Source of the DNA: Sphagnum compactum
Taxonomy: Eukaryota; Bryophyta; Sphagnopsida; Sphagnales
Reading direction: 5' to 3'
Length of the DNA: 64,000 bases
Assembly (NCBI GenBank): GCA_965153455.1
Contig: OZ234493.1
Coordinates: 16,606,213 to 16,670,212, forward strand
Of the stretch, positions 13,573-27,250 are shown piece by piece. Below the pieces are notes generated by a model, which was given only the letters and a program-made list of their open reading frames with translations, did not search any database and was not told where the DNA came from. The position numbers and the translations under genes were made by a program. The stretch's first letter is position 1. Every line of letters starts with the position of its first letter.

Positions 13573-13800
13573 GATCTTTGATGTCTCTTTTGGTTTTGTT
13601 TTTTTCATTTTTTCTTTTTTTGTAAGAGGTTTTATGCGAAGATGTTCAATATGGAGACATGATTTCAAAATTAAGGGATATCCATGTCGCTTTTGGTATC
13701 CTCTTTCGATGTTTTGTCCATAGGCCTTCCTTTTTGCTTTGTTGCTTCCCCCCTTCCAAGTTTTCGGAATCAACTTTTTTTTAACTCCACCTTGATGAAA
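13573..13800 (+). pseudogene. LINE-type reverse transcriptase relic, 3' part
   Basis: Continuation of the frame broken by the solo LTR. The join across the empty site reads GGIKIFDVSFGF, which suits the G-x-x-V-L-x-x-P-F-G segment of these polymerases. After a frame change near 13625 it continues EVLCEDVQYGDMISKLRDIH, then VAFGILFRCFVHRPSFLL, also typical of the region after the polymerase core. The frame change shows that it is defective. Confidence 0.7.
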
Positions 13801-15190
13801 ATTTTTGGAAGGTTTTTAGGTTCAAGCTCATTAGAGTGCCCTGAGGTTTTTCTTGTCCATTGACAAATGGTTTTCCCCATTTTTAATGGGGGCATAAAGT
13901 TAATTTCCTTGGAGGTTATTGCTTCAATAGCCTATATGGGGAGTTGGGCTTTAATGTCACTCAAGATCTTCTCGTAATAAGTAAGATAGTGTCACACAAC
14001 AAAACATAGGATCATTACATTCACCAAATTAATTGAGAAGAAGACGGAACGAAAATGATGGAGAAAAACCAACTTTGGTTTGTTGGCTTCGTTTCTTATT
14101 ACACTTTTTGCACGTTGGTCTACTGCCGCCAGTACAATGGCTTGCCCTAATACAACAACAAAACCAATGCGATCACTAGTCCCGCTGCCACTTGCATCAA
14201 CATTTGGAGCGTCCGCGTGGTGGCCATGTTTTTTGTTGTTTACTTGCAGTTATTGTTTGGTTCAGTATTGAACTTGTCTCGCTTCTCCGAATCGCATCAC
14301 GTCCAAGTGATCTTCATCCTTTCTCTCCCATACCCTATTGTTCTTATAAGATTTCGAGATTCTTTCTATAGTTCTTGACACTTGGGCACATTTTCATGAT
14401 TTGCTTCCTCCTCTACTGTTTGTTTCTTCTTGGATGCTTGCAGTTTCCCCAAATGATGGGATGCATCCTTGTGCTCCTTTCTAGTCATTTTTTTCCTTTT
14501 TTTTTCTCACATGTTGGAAAGCTTTTATGCTATCAACGGTTTCCAATCTTTTTCTACAAGAGGCAACAAAAATAGGGTTATACTTGGTAACTATCTTTGG
14601 AAAGGGAATCAATTTTCATTTGAGTCTTTTTGTTTTCTACTTCTTGGCATTTGGAACTTACAAGGACAAAATTCATGTGCAAAGTTTTTGACAAGAGTAG
14701 CCATGATCAACCAAAAGGGAATGGCACTAAGGAAACATGTGATGTAAAGAAGAAAATGCAGTGGAAGCTTGGTGAGACATAGGTTAGATTAGAGTGTTTT
14801 GATTAAAGGTTTCTTCAACTTGACAACATAGTTTATCCGATAATGCTCTTGGATGAACATAATAAGAAACAAAAATTAATTCAAGGTCAAATTGTTAAAA
14901 TTTGATAGCAAATCGATGAAAGAATAGGGATGAAAAAAATAATAGAGATTACAATGAGCTTTCCACCCAATTTGGGAGGCCTATTTGCAACCCTTGGGGC
15001 CAATGTTCTAGCATTTATTAGTAACTTGGGGCCAATTTGCAACCCAAAAGTGCTCAAATTTGGCCCCAAGTTTTTTGGCCCTAACTCTTAGTGTAAAACA
15101 TGCCTTATTATTATACAAATGTATACACAAGGTCATCAATCCTTGGAGGTGTTACCGCTTTCTAATTGAGGTCAACACCACATGTAATGA
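13801..15190. other. Mostly unrecognised DNA
   Basis: No gene can be supported. At 14055 two ATGs open a short frame with a hydrophobic stretch. An adjacent frame (14080-14271) contains a hydrophobic segment followed by Ala-Ser-Thr-Met-Ala-Cys, resembling a signal peptide. Combining them needs a frameshift. It might be a relic of a secreted or membrane protein exon, but I do not recognise it. Confidence 0.35.
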
Positions 15191-15193
15191 ATT

Positions 15194-15333
15194 CACTACA
15201 ACAAAAGGTGTCCCTGTACGCTAAGTGATTTCATTGGATTTTGAGTGAATTCACTAGTTGTAGTGGACGGGGACCAATGAAGACGTAGTAAATTCACTGG
15301 TCTAGTGAACTGCACCCACATTTTGTAGTAGTG
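15194..15333. mobile_element. CACTA-type MITE, 140 bp
   Basis: The left end is CACTACAACAAAAGG and the right end, read inward, is CACTACTACAAAATG. A perfect 3-bp target duplication att flanks it (15191-15193 and 15334-15336), as expected for the CACTA superfamily. The inside has short subterminal echoes of cactag-tgtagtg (15250-15265). There is no coding capacity. Confidence 0.85.
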
Positions 15334-15336
15334 ATT

Positions 15337-18300
15337 ACTTAATTAATCTTAACTTAAACATTTCATAATTCCAAAAAATAAGCGCATAAAACATAAATAT
15401 CTAAAGTTTAAAATAACTTGGTAAAAGTAACCTATTAAGATATTGACATTCAACACAAAAGATGACACCTAAAGTTTTAAGAACAAAACTCAAACAAGAA
15501 GAATTGAATGACAAATGAAAATTCAACAATTAAAACCAAACAAGAAACTAATATTTTTCAAGGCTCAATGGTATGTGAAAAATGAACAATAAAAAAACCA
15601 AACAAGGAATAAAAGAATTCCAAGGTTGAATGACAAGTCCAAGAATTTTGTAAACAAACTCTAAATTGATTCATAAAATTGTAGTTCACTTTCAAAAGTA
15701 TTTTTCAAAAATCATATGAACATTTATAAATTACATTTAACATAATGTTCTTTAATAAGTTTTGAGATCAATTTTTTATTTGCTTCATTTGAACAAATTT
15801 GAAAAAGAAAAAGGTTGTCAAAATTTGGATTTTCAAATGATTTTTCATCAAACATGATTAAAAAAAATGTTGATCTTTCATCAACAAGTGGTTTGTTTGG
15901 TTTGACGGCAAAAATGTTGGCATGCTTAAGGTTTTTTTTTTTCAAATGATGTGGAAAAATATATAAGGTGCAACTTATTGGGGAAAAAATTAATTCATAA
16001 TTTACATAAATATAAATGCATTTCTTAGTTTTTTCCCAATTTTGTGAGGTAGCTAGGTTGATGACCATATTAGCCAAATTTGGTTAATAGGTCAAATTCA
16101 TCAAAAAGAAAAATAGAATTTTTTGGGGATTCCTCATATGTTGTGATGACAAGATAAATCGTAATGTCCAAATGTGTTTTTTGTGATGAATTTTCATCAC
16201 TTGGCAACAAAAAATTAGGGATGGGGAAGGGCCTTTAAAAATTTGGGAAAATTTTGCAAAAACACTAGTGCTTAGAATTAGGTTATGAAAATATATTAAA
16301 AATATTTTCACTTAAAAGATTTTCTTATGCCATAACATACCCAAAAAAAACTCCTTTATTTCTTTCTTCCATAAGAAAATACAAAGAATAACTTCCCTTA
16401 TATATGCATATATCACTTTTTAAAAAATACATTAACACTACAACATGTGGTTGTGATTCAAAGACATAATTGTTTTTTTGGAATTTCATGAAAAAAATTC
16501 AGAAATTTCTTCCACAAGTATTTTCACAAATTATCAACAAATTCACATGCCCAAAGTTTCTCATCACTTCCTACAAATAGTTACAACTACACATTGATTC
16601 CTAGTTTGATGCAATTGCATTCAACAATTAAATCAAAAATTTCACAAGTTAGTTTTAGTAGTAAGTACATAAGCATGGTGTTCCATGGTCTTAAATGAAT
16701 CCTTTGCTTTTAAAAAAGGTTAAAACATTAACACATAGACTAGATGTGAAGAAAGATGAGCACAACCGTATCGAAATTTCTCAACAAATGTGTAAAATTC
16801 ATAGAGGGACCATAAAGATTTCATTTAATGTGCATTCTAAAATGGTGGCATGTGTATTTTTGTGGAATCTAGATAAAGGAGCCCATTATTTATATCATTT
16901 TTTACACCTTATGTTAATGAAACATCAAAGGTTATTAGATCATCTTGTGCATTGGACTTGCAAAGAGATGGTAAAAATTGATTTTATGTGTTTGTTAGGC
17001 CTTACTCCTAGAGGGAGAGGGACTATTACTTCTAACAAGCTAACATTGGTCAAAATTGTTGTTTTTTTAATCAGATTTGTGTTCATGTGTTCTCATTTTT
17101 TGGGTTGTTCACATCTCTTCTTGAGCCCAACAATCTGAATTTCAAACTTGAAACTTTTTTTTTTGTACGGTGGGGATTTACCATCAATTTTACTGCAACA
17201 AGCTCATTGTTGGAAGCAAAATGCATTCGTACTTGTTGCTTTCAGTGAACATTTAACATCAACATTCTATTCAAGTCCTATTGCCCACATCGTTGAATGA
17301 ATAATTGTTCAAGCTTGCAAAGAGAAGGGGAGTGTGTAAACTAATAGCTCCAAAGTTGTATGGAACGACAATCTTAAAGCATTTAAGCTTGCAATCAAAT
17401 TGAATGAATGTTGCCAATGCAAGTTTACACTTTAACAAATCTAGACCCAACCATAAAACCTGAAGAATACAAAAGAAAATCTAACAATTCAATTCCAAGA
17501 TTTCCTTGAGAAGGAAGTTTTGCCTAGAAAGGGGATTCATTGTTACCCATTTTATTACACATGTATAATTTTCTAGCCAAATACTTAAAGATTCACTACC
17601 TCCAAGATAAGTACCATTTACCAAGTTTTGCATCCCATTTATTTCCGAGTGGAAGAGTGAGGCTCTTTCCATCAAAATTTTAAACTTTACTCATGAAAAA
17701 TTTACCCAAAAGTGTACTAACTTGTACAAAATTACCTACTTTCAGGGATAGGTGTCATAGGTTTCAATTTATTAATGATTACTCATTGGTATACTTGATA
17801 GTGAAATAGGTTCATATGGCTACCCCAATTATCCCCATTCCTAATATTATCAAGGGTGAGACTATGTTGGTAATAGTGAAATTGATGAATGGACAAGTTG
17901 AAGACAAAACATCAAGGTCAACCTTCTCCTCTCCATTGTTTTTTGAATCTTTTCGATTTTGTTATCATCATTTATGAGTAGGGCGGATTGCTCATTTTAG
18001 TGACAAAAAAATGTCAACCCTAGAATATCTAGCAACTTAGGATGTAAATGAGTTTGGATTGACAACACATCAAACTCAAGAACCTCAAAAACCAATTAGC
18101 TATTCAAACCATTGAAGGTAACAAGGTTTAAAGTTTATAAACTCACTTGAAGATCCAAGGTAATGAAAAAAAGTTGGCAAATTGAATTAAGGAATTGAAC
18201 TTGTTACTTTAAACTATTGATAAAGCAAGTGGAGGAGCTAATTGTTCCAATCCTTGAACTAGTTGCAAAATCTGAATGGGAACAAGAGGAACACAATGAA

Positions 18301-20990
18301 AGGAAGGCCTTTAGTTGAAGACTTGTTGTGGTTGTTGAACTATTTGCGGTGAAATCAAGGCAAGTTCAATTAAATGGTAGATGTTTCTTGTTGGTGGTTA
18401 TTAGTGGTTGTGTTGGAGGTGCATTGAACTTGTTGAATTTTCATGGAGTGTTTCAAGGCTTATCATGTTGAATTGTTTGGTGATCTGTTGGCCTAGAATT
18501 TGTTTGTTACATTTCAAGTTCTTGATCTATAATGAATCCTTCAAATGACAATATGCCATTACATTGATCTAGGCATTGCAAACATATCTTGATTCAAAGA
18601 ACAACTCCTTTTTTGAATTTTGTTCCAAGAATGTTTTCCCTTTTTAACAACCAGTCGTTAATTATTATGAACCTTTCTTTTGATAACAATAGGACTTCAC
18701 TAAGTGTATGAATAATTATCCTTTGAGTGGATGGCATTGCCTATAATTTCACCTAGAAACATCTATTTGGAAATATTACAAAATTGACTTTCATTTTTTA
18801 GTGGCACACAAATTTCAAATAAAACATGCAAGTATCAAGTGAATGTTATTGAAGAATCTAACACAAACAATCCAATGTAAGAATGATATTTTTCATGATT
18901 AGATATAGATGTCTATCATATTTTTGTAAAATAATATTATAATTACGTTTGGAAAATCCATTCCTCACTTAGTCAATCCCTTTATCTTCAATAGAATCAA
19001 CAAATTTAAATTCTCATGGCCACCATGTGAGGTCTGGAGAATGATGGTGTTTTCCTTGGCACAATGCTTGTGATAACACGTATAAACAATAACACAATTC
19101 AAAATACATCATTGTAGCCTACATTAAATACACAATTTTTGGTCAAAAATAATATAGTTTATTGTATTGCCAAGGATTATGAACTTGATATTGAAACAAG
19201 GCATTTTAAAGGTGTGTCATTGATGTTTTTGGGGGAGTTAAGCAAATTTTTAAGAATTTTGATATTTAAATATAATTGCCCTAAAATCACCTAAGTTGAG
19301 GAAGCAAATAACTTAGGAAGCAAATTCACCTTGTTTGTAACAATTGCTCCCCAATCACTAGGTGGGAGGTTGCTTTGATTGCAACAATATGAGTGACATT
19401 TTTGACATGACAACCCAATGAAAGGTGTATTGATGTGGACCACATCTCCACCAAATTTTTACATTATATAAGTCACTTTATTAATCATAAAGCAAAACAT
19501 TTTTTATTTTTATGTGAAGGGTATGGTGTATGGTGTCCAATAGAAATAAATGTATTGAAAACTTACTTTAGTTAAAGTGCATGATTCAAAGATTGAATAT
19601 ATTACATAAAAGGCCATGACTTTTGCTATGAAGCTCCGTGCATGTCTGTAAAAAAAGTTCAAAATTTGTCCCTGAATATTTAGTCACTTCCATTAACAAA
19701 ATGTCCTTTGAAAATTAATAAAAGTAAAACATCCATTTGTGGAAAAACCAATCTGATTAGCAAAGAACTTTCCACTATTGTAAGGTTTGTAACATTTGAA
19801 AAGTTCTTTACATAAAATAATGAACATTCCTTTTGAACTAATCCTTGGTTTATAATGAACTTGCCAATTTGGTTTTAGAAATTGATTTTAGGATAACTTA
19901 TTTGCACAAGATATGGTGGGTGGTAAAAGCCATTGCATAGTCTAAATCCTAAAGTGAATTGGCTAGATCATTTGATTGGTCCCCATTGCACAATCTCTTG
20001 TTATTATTGATTGATTAAGTTATCTGAGTGGTCCACTTGCTTTGTTATTAGTGGCCTCCCACTTTTTAAGGTCCCACTTTCAAGTTTATGGATGGGGCTT
20101 GAAATATGTAAATAAGTAGTAAGGGAGGTGAGAAAAGTTGATGTAGATCTCAATATTCAGTATGTGTGGGGATGCTTTAAAAATTCATAGAAAATCATAT
20201 AGTGTATTACAATACAAATACTTATAAAATAAATAGTTACAATGAATGGGCATTAAATTAAAACTTCAAATACTCAACATGTGATTGTATAAGTACATGA
20301 GTGAAACTTGTACATAAGATTCAACCAAAAAATTACAAAAACCAAAAGTCAAAACAAACATGGTCAAGAAATGTAGGAAGTAGAATTAAGAAACTTTTGA
20401 CAACCAAAACCATTCAGATAAGTGATTGAAACCCTTATACATGAAATTGAACGTGCCAGTGAAAAACATTATTTCTGTGTAACAAAAAATTCAACACAAG
20501 AACAAAAGGTGAAAATCAATTAAATTTTGAGTTTTTATGTGTGAGTGAAAGTTTAACACATACAAACAACAATAAAAATCAATAAAAACATTAATTACTA
20601 TGTGTGATTAAAATTTTAATACATGCAACAAAATATTGAAAAAAAATAAAATCAATTGTTCATAATGTATGTATTTAATTTCTTGTAGTTCAAAGACTTC
20701 TTAATTAAAGTAACTTCAATAGCTGTATATTGTCTTTAAGGAACATGTAACAAGTAAAATATTAAGTTTGTTTTATCATCATCAAAGTCGATTTTGCATC
20801 AACTTCAACCAAAAGGTTGATACAACACTAGTGTTTCAACAAACATGAAAACAACTTATCATGTATATTGGAACAACCTCCTGAAAAATGAAACGATTAG
20901 TAGCATAGGATGTTTGAAGTATCGATCCAGCGATGTTGCTGCTGCCTTAATCATGAAAAGTGGTAGTAAGCAATAGGATCTGCAGAAGGT
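15337..20990. other. AT-rich intergenic DNA without supported genes
   Basis: The longest ATG frame is 16695-17138 (147 codons, plus strand). It has no motif that I recognise, and its composition matches the surrounding AT-rich DNA. Minus-strand frames at 15724-16077 and 16084-16311 are likewise unconvincing. I see no transposon ends. Confidence 0.5.
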
Positions 20991-20999
20991 AAATTAGCG

Positions 21000-23502
21000 G
21001 TGAGCAAAGAGTGCTTGCAGTTTGGAAAGTATGGCAAGTGCAGGGTGTTATGCAACTTCTTCATGCATCGAGCGTGTTTGAAAGGAGAAGATTGCATGTT
21101 CTCTCATAGCTGGAGTGACCAGGCTAGCCAGGTAAGTAAAGCGCATCGTCTCTCCTCTAACAAGCTTCGTGCATCAAAGTGTTTCCTTTCTGGAAAAAGA
21201 TTATGCTCACAGCTTTCAGTTTGCGCATGACTTTGTTTTTCCCCTCAATTAGAACATTGTTTTTTCAGTGGTCCTGTCATGTGTGTGTACTGATTGTTGT
21301 ACGATCATGTGCAGGTATGCACATTTTATCAGCGTGGCCTTTGTTCTTATGGCAGTCGTTGCAGGTATGAGCATGTAAAACTGTCCCGTCCAGTGTCAAA
21401 TAATCCTCTCCCTCCCCTACCAAGACCTTCAGTGGTAGCTCTTAACTCATCTCCAGACACAAGTAGGGCAGAAGAGAGCTCAAGCAATACCCATACACAA
21501 AGTGCCTGGCAACTCACAGAAGGCAAGGCTAAAATGGGTCCCCGATTTCTGGAAGAAGATGATGAAAAGGATGTTGAAGAGATTGAAATGCCAACGTCCA
21601 ACGACCCCAGTGAGACCCCAATCTGCGCGTTTGCAGCTGCTGGCATATGCCCTCGGGGTGATAACTGCCCGCAGATTCATGGTGACTTCTCCCCAACTTG
21701 TGGGAAGCATTGTTTGCATCCCTTTCGTCCATGAGAATGTGATAACCACAGGCAGCAGTGTGAACGTAACCAGAAGAAGCTTGAGGCACTTCGCAAGAGC
21801 CAAGATATTGAAGGCAGTGTCTGTCTGGAACGGGTGCTTTCAAAAACAACAGTTGCTGAGCGGAAATTTGGATTAATGTCAGGTCATTCATTTTGTGTTG
21901 GCTGTATACGGGGTTGGCGGAGTGGTTCTCATGCACCAGGGATGGACATTGATACTGTTGTGCGGGCCTGCCCAGTTTGTCGAGTAACTTCACATTTTAT
22001 AGTCCCAAGTGTTGTTTGGTACTCAAGTTCTGAAGTAAAGGAGGATATAATCAACGGCTATAAGAACAAGCTCAGGTGTGTGCATGAGACCTAAAGCTGT
22101 TTGTTCTATTTGATGTCCCTCTCACAACTTGAGGTTTTATTACCCATCTGACATACTACTTGACAGATGGTGACCTGATACATAATTGTCCTTTAAGATT
22201 ATACTCACCCTATTATGGACCTGTCTAATGACCAGCCAGCTGGTTGGATTTTGACTTGCAAGATTGGCGCAGCCATTCTGGTAGGCTTGTCTTGTGGCTG
22301 CACCCAGCTGTGACCATCAGTCTTTTATCTGGTCGGGTGCCTGATTTGTCAATATTTGTGTATATAGATTGTGCTCTGATTTGTCATAGGTGGGTGGTGT
22401 GTTGCACATTAAATGACTGGAATACGACCTCCTTTTCCATCCCTTCAACAATTCAAGCAAACAAGGAGATCAAGTGGACATGGAGGCATAAGGGGTGACC
22501 CCAAAGTCCTTATTGGTCTCTAGGTGTTTGCATTCTTATGTGAGAACATATAGAATGCTTTACCTTACCTCCTGATCCACAGACGTGTAAAAATACACGC
22601 ACAATGTTTTTGTAATTGAATGTTAGCGGTGTATTTGTGTGTGCGGTGATGTTGATTGTAAGTATTTTGACTATGGAAATGGAACATGTCCCTTTGGAAC
22701 TAGCTGCTTCTACAAGGTAAGGAAACCAGCTTTTTTTGTTCTCTGTCCTCTGTGCAACTCAAATTGTCATGTCAGAGTGTAGCTGACCCCCATGTGACCA
22801 TGTTGTCTTAACACATTTGACAATTCCGGTTGGCATCAGATGCTCCTGCTCAGGATTTTGCAGATTTAGCCGGTTTCATATGTTGACTTTCCTTCATCTG
22901 CAGCATATGTTTAGAGATGGAAGTAGGGAGGAGGTGAAGTTACGGCACCTTGGTGCTGCTGATGGGAACACTGTCATTGCCAAAAATGCTCGGTAAGCTT
23001 TTCAGGCTCCCATTGCTGAAAGGTTTTCTCCTTTGTTTTTGACCGATCCTTAGGAGCTTTGTGGTTTTCATGAAATTATTAACATCTTTGGTCAGGATGT
23101 AAGATGACCAAAGATGTTCAAGATGCATACATCATTTTAAGCTCAAGACTACCCTGCCGTGATTTTTTGTGGCTTCCTGACTGCAATTGTCCATGTCCTT
23201 TGATATCAGACCTTAAATGTGTTGCTGGCAGGTCAAGGGAGAAATTATTCTGGCAGATAAAGGGTTTGAGTGTTGCAACTTCTGAAAGCTTCTGTCCTCT
23301 CTAATGCTGGAGAAGGATTTCATTCTATTCTGCATTTTGAACGTTATGTGCCACTTGTTGTAATGGTTTGCAGTTTTTGAATCCAATGTTGTTTTGATTT
23401 TCTCTTGATATGGACAGGTTATTGGACTTCCTGGACAGATTGGTTAATGCCAGGGGAACTGGATGGATGAGAATGCAAGCGGGAACCAACATGGAGACTT
23501 AG
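21000..23502 (+). pseudogene. Makorin-like CCCH/RING E3 ubiquitin ligase pseudogene, copy A
   Basis: Five exon blocks with plausible splice sites can be followed: 21000-21131, 21315-22075, 22647-22716, 22904-22992 and 23418-23502 (stop TAG). In order they carry a CCCH finger (CNFFMHRACLKGEDCMFSH), a second finger ([19 protein letters not shown]), a third ([19 protein letters not shown]) with the CGKHCLHPF Makorin signature, a RING segment, and a last finger ([20 protein letters not shown]). Makorins are RING E3 ubiquitin ligases. Lesions: GTG where the first ATG is expected, an in-frame TGA at 21732-21734, a Gly in place of the first RING Cys (IEGSVC), loss of the Cys-Asp before the RING His (LMSGHSF), and no AG acceptor before exon 3 (gcggtgatg). 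This is the only copy that retains exon 1. It is dead as a protein gene. Confidence 0.88.
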
Positions 23503-26500
23503 CTTGCCAAAAATACTAATATGACAGGAAGGACCAAGTATTTAAGGGCGCTTGACACAAAGGACTGCACACAACATGTGCATTCATAATCTGTAAGCTT
23601 TTACTTTGCCCCAGCAATTCTACCCGCACTCAAACGGGTTGCCTGACTGATCTATGGGGTAGTAAAGATTCATACCCTGTTGTCCAGATATCATGATCTG
23701 GGCAGAGATGATAGTTGTGTTATCAAATAAGTTCCAGGGTTGTCTGACTGATCAATGGGGTAATTGGATTGTTATATATACTTCCCTACACCCACTATTG
23801 GGAGCTGATGAAGTGAGTAGGGTGTTGTGGCAGCTAGTCATTGCTATTCATAGTGAAGTTGATTGTCTGATACTTTGCAAGTGACACTTGTCATGTTATG
23901 ACCATACTGAATTTCATCATCTGAGTTTTGCTTGTACTAGAATTGACCCAATGGTTAGGCCTTCACAGTGTTGCTGTGGAGTTTTCTTTGCATTCTCATA
24001 GAGATGTCATCTTCCTACTGATAAGAACATATTGCTGGCTCATGTTGATAATGGCTCACCTCTAGCAGTTGGTCAGCCTTGACTTGGACGGATAGTCTTT
24101 GAATTCATCTGAAATCATCCTGGTGATATTTGCTTGTTTTAGATATGATCTGAGGATGTGAATTTGCGAACAAGGAGGGGAGAATATTAAAGGCCTCGGA
24201 AGTACTTTGTTTGCAACTACCAAAGAACTTGAATAGACAGCGAGATGTGCAGTTCACATTGACACTTAAGGTGTGTTGTATTCAATGTATTCATCGAACT
24301 TTTGTTGTCTAATCCACCTGAAATGTCAGGTGTCAGTATACTATCTGAGCTATTACAGTAAAAAAACTCTTCAAATCTGTGTCAGCTTCTCTGCAATGAA
24401 AATGCCAGTGTGCATTGCACCTTCAAAAGTTAGTTTCTTGGATGGAGCACATTCTTTTATCTCTTCAGAAGAATGGAATGCTAGTAGTATGAGATGTTTT
24501 ATGACCTCGTCATTTGATTCATTGCTAGGATATCGGACTCAGAAGTTTGGTTCTACTGAATTTAGAAGCACACTTGTTGTGTCAGCATGGACATCTAAAA
24601 TTATTTTACAGGATCTTCAACCTTGCAGGCCTTAGCAAGATTGCGTAATTCTTAGGGTGTTGAAACAAAGTTGGATGACTCAGACACCCAGTACCTCGTG
24701 ACCCCAACTCCATTAGAACAAGGTTGGCTACAATGTTCAAACATCCAGAATGACAATTGTACAATGGTGAATTTGGGTATTTTTCTAAGTATTGTGAAGC
24801 CATCTCCACCAAGATAGAATATCCCTTGCACTATGTTTTAATTTGTGGATTTATGTCCCAATTCACCTATCCCACCAAATCTGGTCCAACCTCTAAAGCC
24901 CAAGATTGGAATGGGTGAAAATCTCTCTTTTGCCTCCAAATTGTAACTCAATTCAAGATTAGCCACCATGGCCATGGAATTGGAATTCATGAAATCACAT
25001 TGCCCTTAATGAGCATCCATGGCATCAACAATTTTAGTTGTTTTGGACATGGTTCACATATGCCCTTATTTCAAGGGAAAAACATTTTTTTGTTACAGAA
25101 GAATGCCAACTTTGTTGCAAGTTCCTTCACAATAACATGAGGGATTGACAAAGAAGCAACACATTCTAGGATGGGGTGTGACGACTACAAGTTAAAAGAA
25201 CATATTTGTTGAGCTGCGACACCTACTTTCCCATAAGGAAGTGAGGAATGCTAAAACATGACATTGCAAAGTTTTATGGTTATGTGGTTGTGTTGAATGA
25301 ATCTATGAACTAATTTGAAAAAGACACTCTACATAAAGTGGTGGACCTTCAAAGTGGTGGACATTCTCCAAGCTTGGTGATTTAATGAAAATCTTTAGTT
25401 GTTGTCTTTAGAATGTTATAGGAATATAGTGTAGGTTGCACTTCTCTATTCAAGAACTTTGCAAAATAATGACTTGTAAACTTAATACACATCACAAATT
25501 GTCAATAACTATATTACAAATGATACAAAATGTTTTGTAAATTCAAGGTTGTGATAATTACTCATACAAATATTTTTCTAAAACATATTTTAGCCACAAC
25601 TCTAATTCAAGATTTATGTTCTAAGCTTTCAATCTAATATGCACAAATGGAAACTTTTGGATTTAGAAGTTGTCTTACCATATTGGATTTCACATAAAAT
25701 TATCATATTTGCATGATATTTCCAAAATGTGATTGCAAATATGATACTTCCCACAATCACAAAAAAGGGAAGTATTGTTGATAGTGTCCATTTTAACATC
25801 TAGTCATTTGTTTAGGGGGGGATGAGGGGGGGGGTCCCTAAGTAAATTGATGATACCTTGTTACCACGTATAGTTGGACATTCATATTGAATCTTTTGAT
25901 AACCTTGTTAACATGTTTGTGTTGTAACATATGTACATATATAGATTATAATAACTTCAACATAAACTTAGAAATATTTCAAATCTAGTTGAAGAATTGT
26001 GGATAAGTTGTATGCTTGATGTAAACTTTTTGAAAACCCATTTACATATAACATTATTCTAGCGATGTAGGAATTGATTATATGGGGTTCTTTGCAAAAG
26101 GTTTTGTATGTCACTTTTACATGACCATTCTAGTCGTATGGTCGTCCTTGGAACCATTCCAAAGACAATTTCGAAATAACTACCTCATTTTCAAGCTTAA
26201 CTACTTCATAACTACTTTCTTTCCTATTAACTTTCATAATAAGTATTTCTCACCTTTCCTAATAACTACTTCTATTTTATAACTACCTCACTCCTTTTTC
26301 CTATCCACCAACATGGATTTTCAAATAAAATTAACATGTGTCTTTTCATGTCCATGAATTTTAGATTAATTTAAATTAAATTTGATATTGACATAAATAC
26401 ATGAAAACATTTATTTAAAAAATAGTTGAATGTCACTAGTAGTGTGCAACAACGTGGAAGTCAAATGTAATACATATGATTAGTTATTGTAAAAATTTGA

Positions 26501-27250
26501 GACAATGGTTACAACATGGATTCCTTTCAAATCTATGAATAATATGACTATCATTCCGAGTTTTAGTAATCTTCAAACCCATAATTAAAAAATTATTAAT
26601 TTCCAAGAAAATTGTTTCTAATGTCATGAAATTTAATGTAAATTTCCATGCAATACAATCTATTCAAATAGTTGCACATTACAAACATTTCAAAGTATAA
26701 CCTTTTTTTTTAAAATTGTTTACAAATATGTATGTGACCTTGGATGCAAGTAAGAATGGATACTTACAAAACCAATGAATAGGTGCCATTTTCCCAAGGC
26801 GAGATGTATTTATTTATATTAGTATCCACAACATATATTCCCCCCCCCCCCCCCCCCCCGCTAAATGTGGTGTGTTTATGTTTGTCTCATTGAAGATTCC
26901 ATTAAAGTTGCTTTGATCAATTGCATCAATAATTTTGAATAAATGATATTTCAAATTCCATGCGCCAAAACATGAACTATTGTAGCATTGAAATGGAAGT
27001 ACTTTAAATCCTATAAAAATTCTAAAAGATTTATGAAAAGTAAGTGTGATAAGCAAATGATTAAGAAGGCCAAATCCTAGTAACAACAATTGTGTTGAAT
27101 GACAACATATATTATAAAGAATTGTGAAACTTTGAGTTTATGGACCTATTGGAATACCTTTCCACATTTACAAAAAGGATAAATTAATTAAATGGACAAA
27201 TGTTACATTAAATATACATGTTGAATTTAATCATATAATGAATATACAAA
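23503..27250. other. Flanking DNA shared by both duplication copies
   Basis: Sequence between the Makorin relic and the TPR-kinase relic, matched at 52446-56159. A plus-strand frame at 24396-24635 (80 codons from ATG) is open in both copies (53339-53578) with few changes, and might be an exon. I do not recognise it. Minus-strand frames near 24606-25000 and 26814-27089 are also shared, but they look like passive conservation of a recent duplicate. The left copy carries a 17-bp duplication near 25343 and a run of 20 C at 26840-26859. Confidence 0.5.
26840..26859. repeat. Homopolymer tract C20
   Basis: Twenty consecutive C. The paralogous tract at 55760-55771 has twelve. G-runs also occur at 25816-25834 and at the matching site near 54734-54752. 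Confidence 0.9.

Noticed and set aside
14055-14330. Possible metal-transporter-like first exon with signal peptide
   Set aside because: It needs at least one frameshift, and the similarity was only an impression from a few residues.
16695-17138. 147-codon plus-strand ATG frame
   Set aside because: AT-rich composition, no motif, no splice or promoter context. I could not support a gene.
21529-21993. Minus-strand 154-codon frame opposite Makorin exon 2 (also at 47705-48169 and 50472-50936)
   Set aside because: It is conserved only because the plus-strand Makorin sequence is duplicated. It has no motif and lies wholly within the sense exon.
26814-27089. Minus-strand frame conserved in both duplication copies (also 55684-55998)
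   Set aside because: It begins or ends in the poly-C tract, differs by many amino-acid changes between copies, and shows no family motif. Shared openness is explained by the recent duplication.
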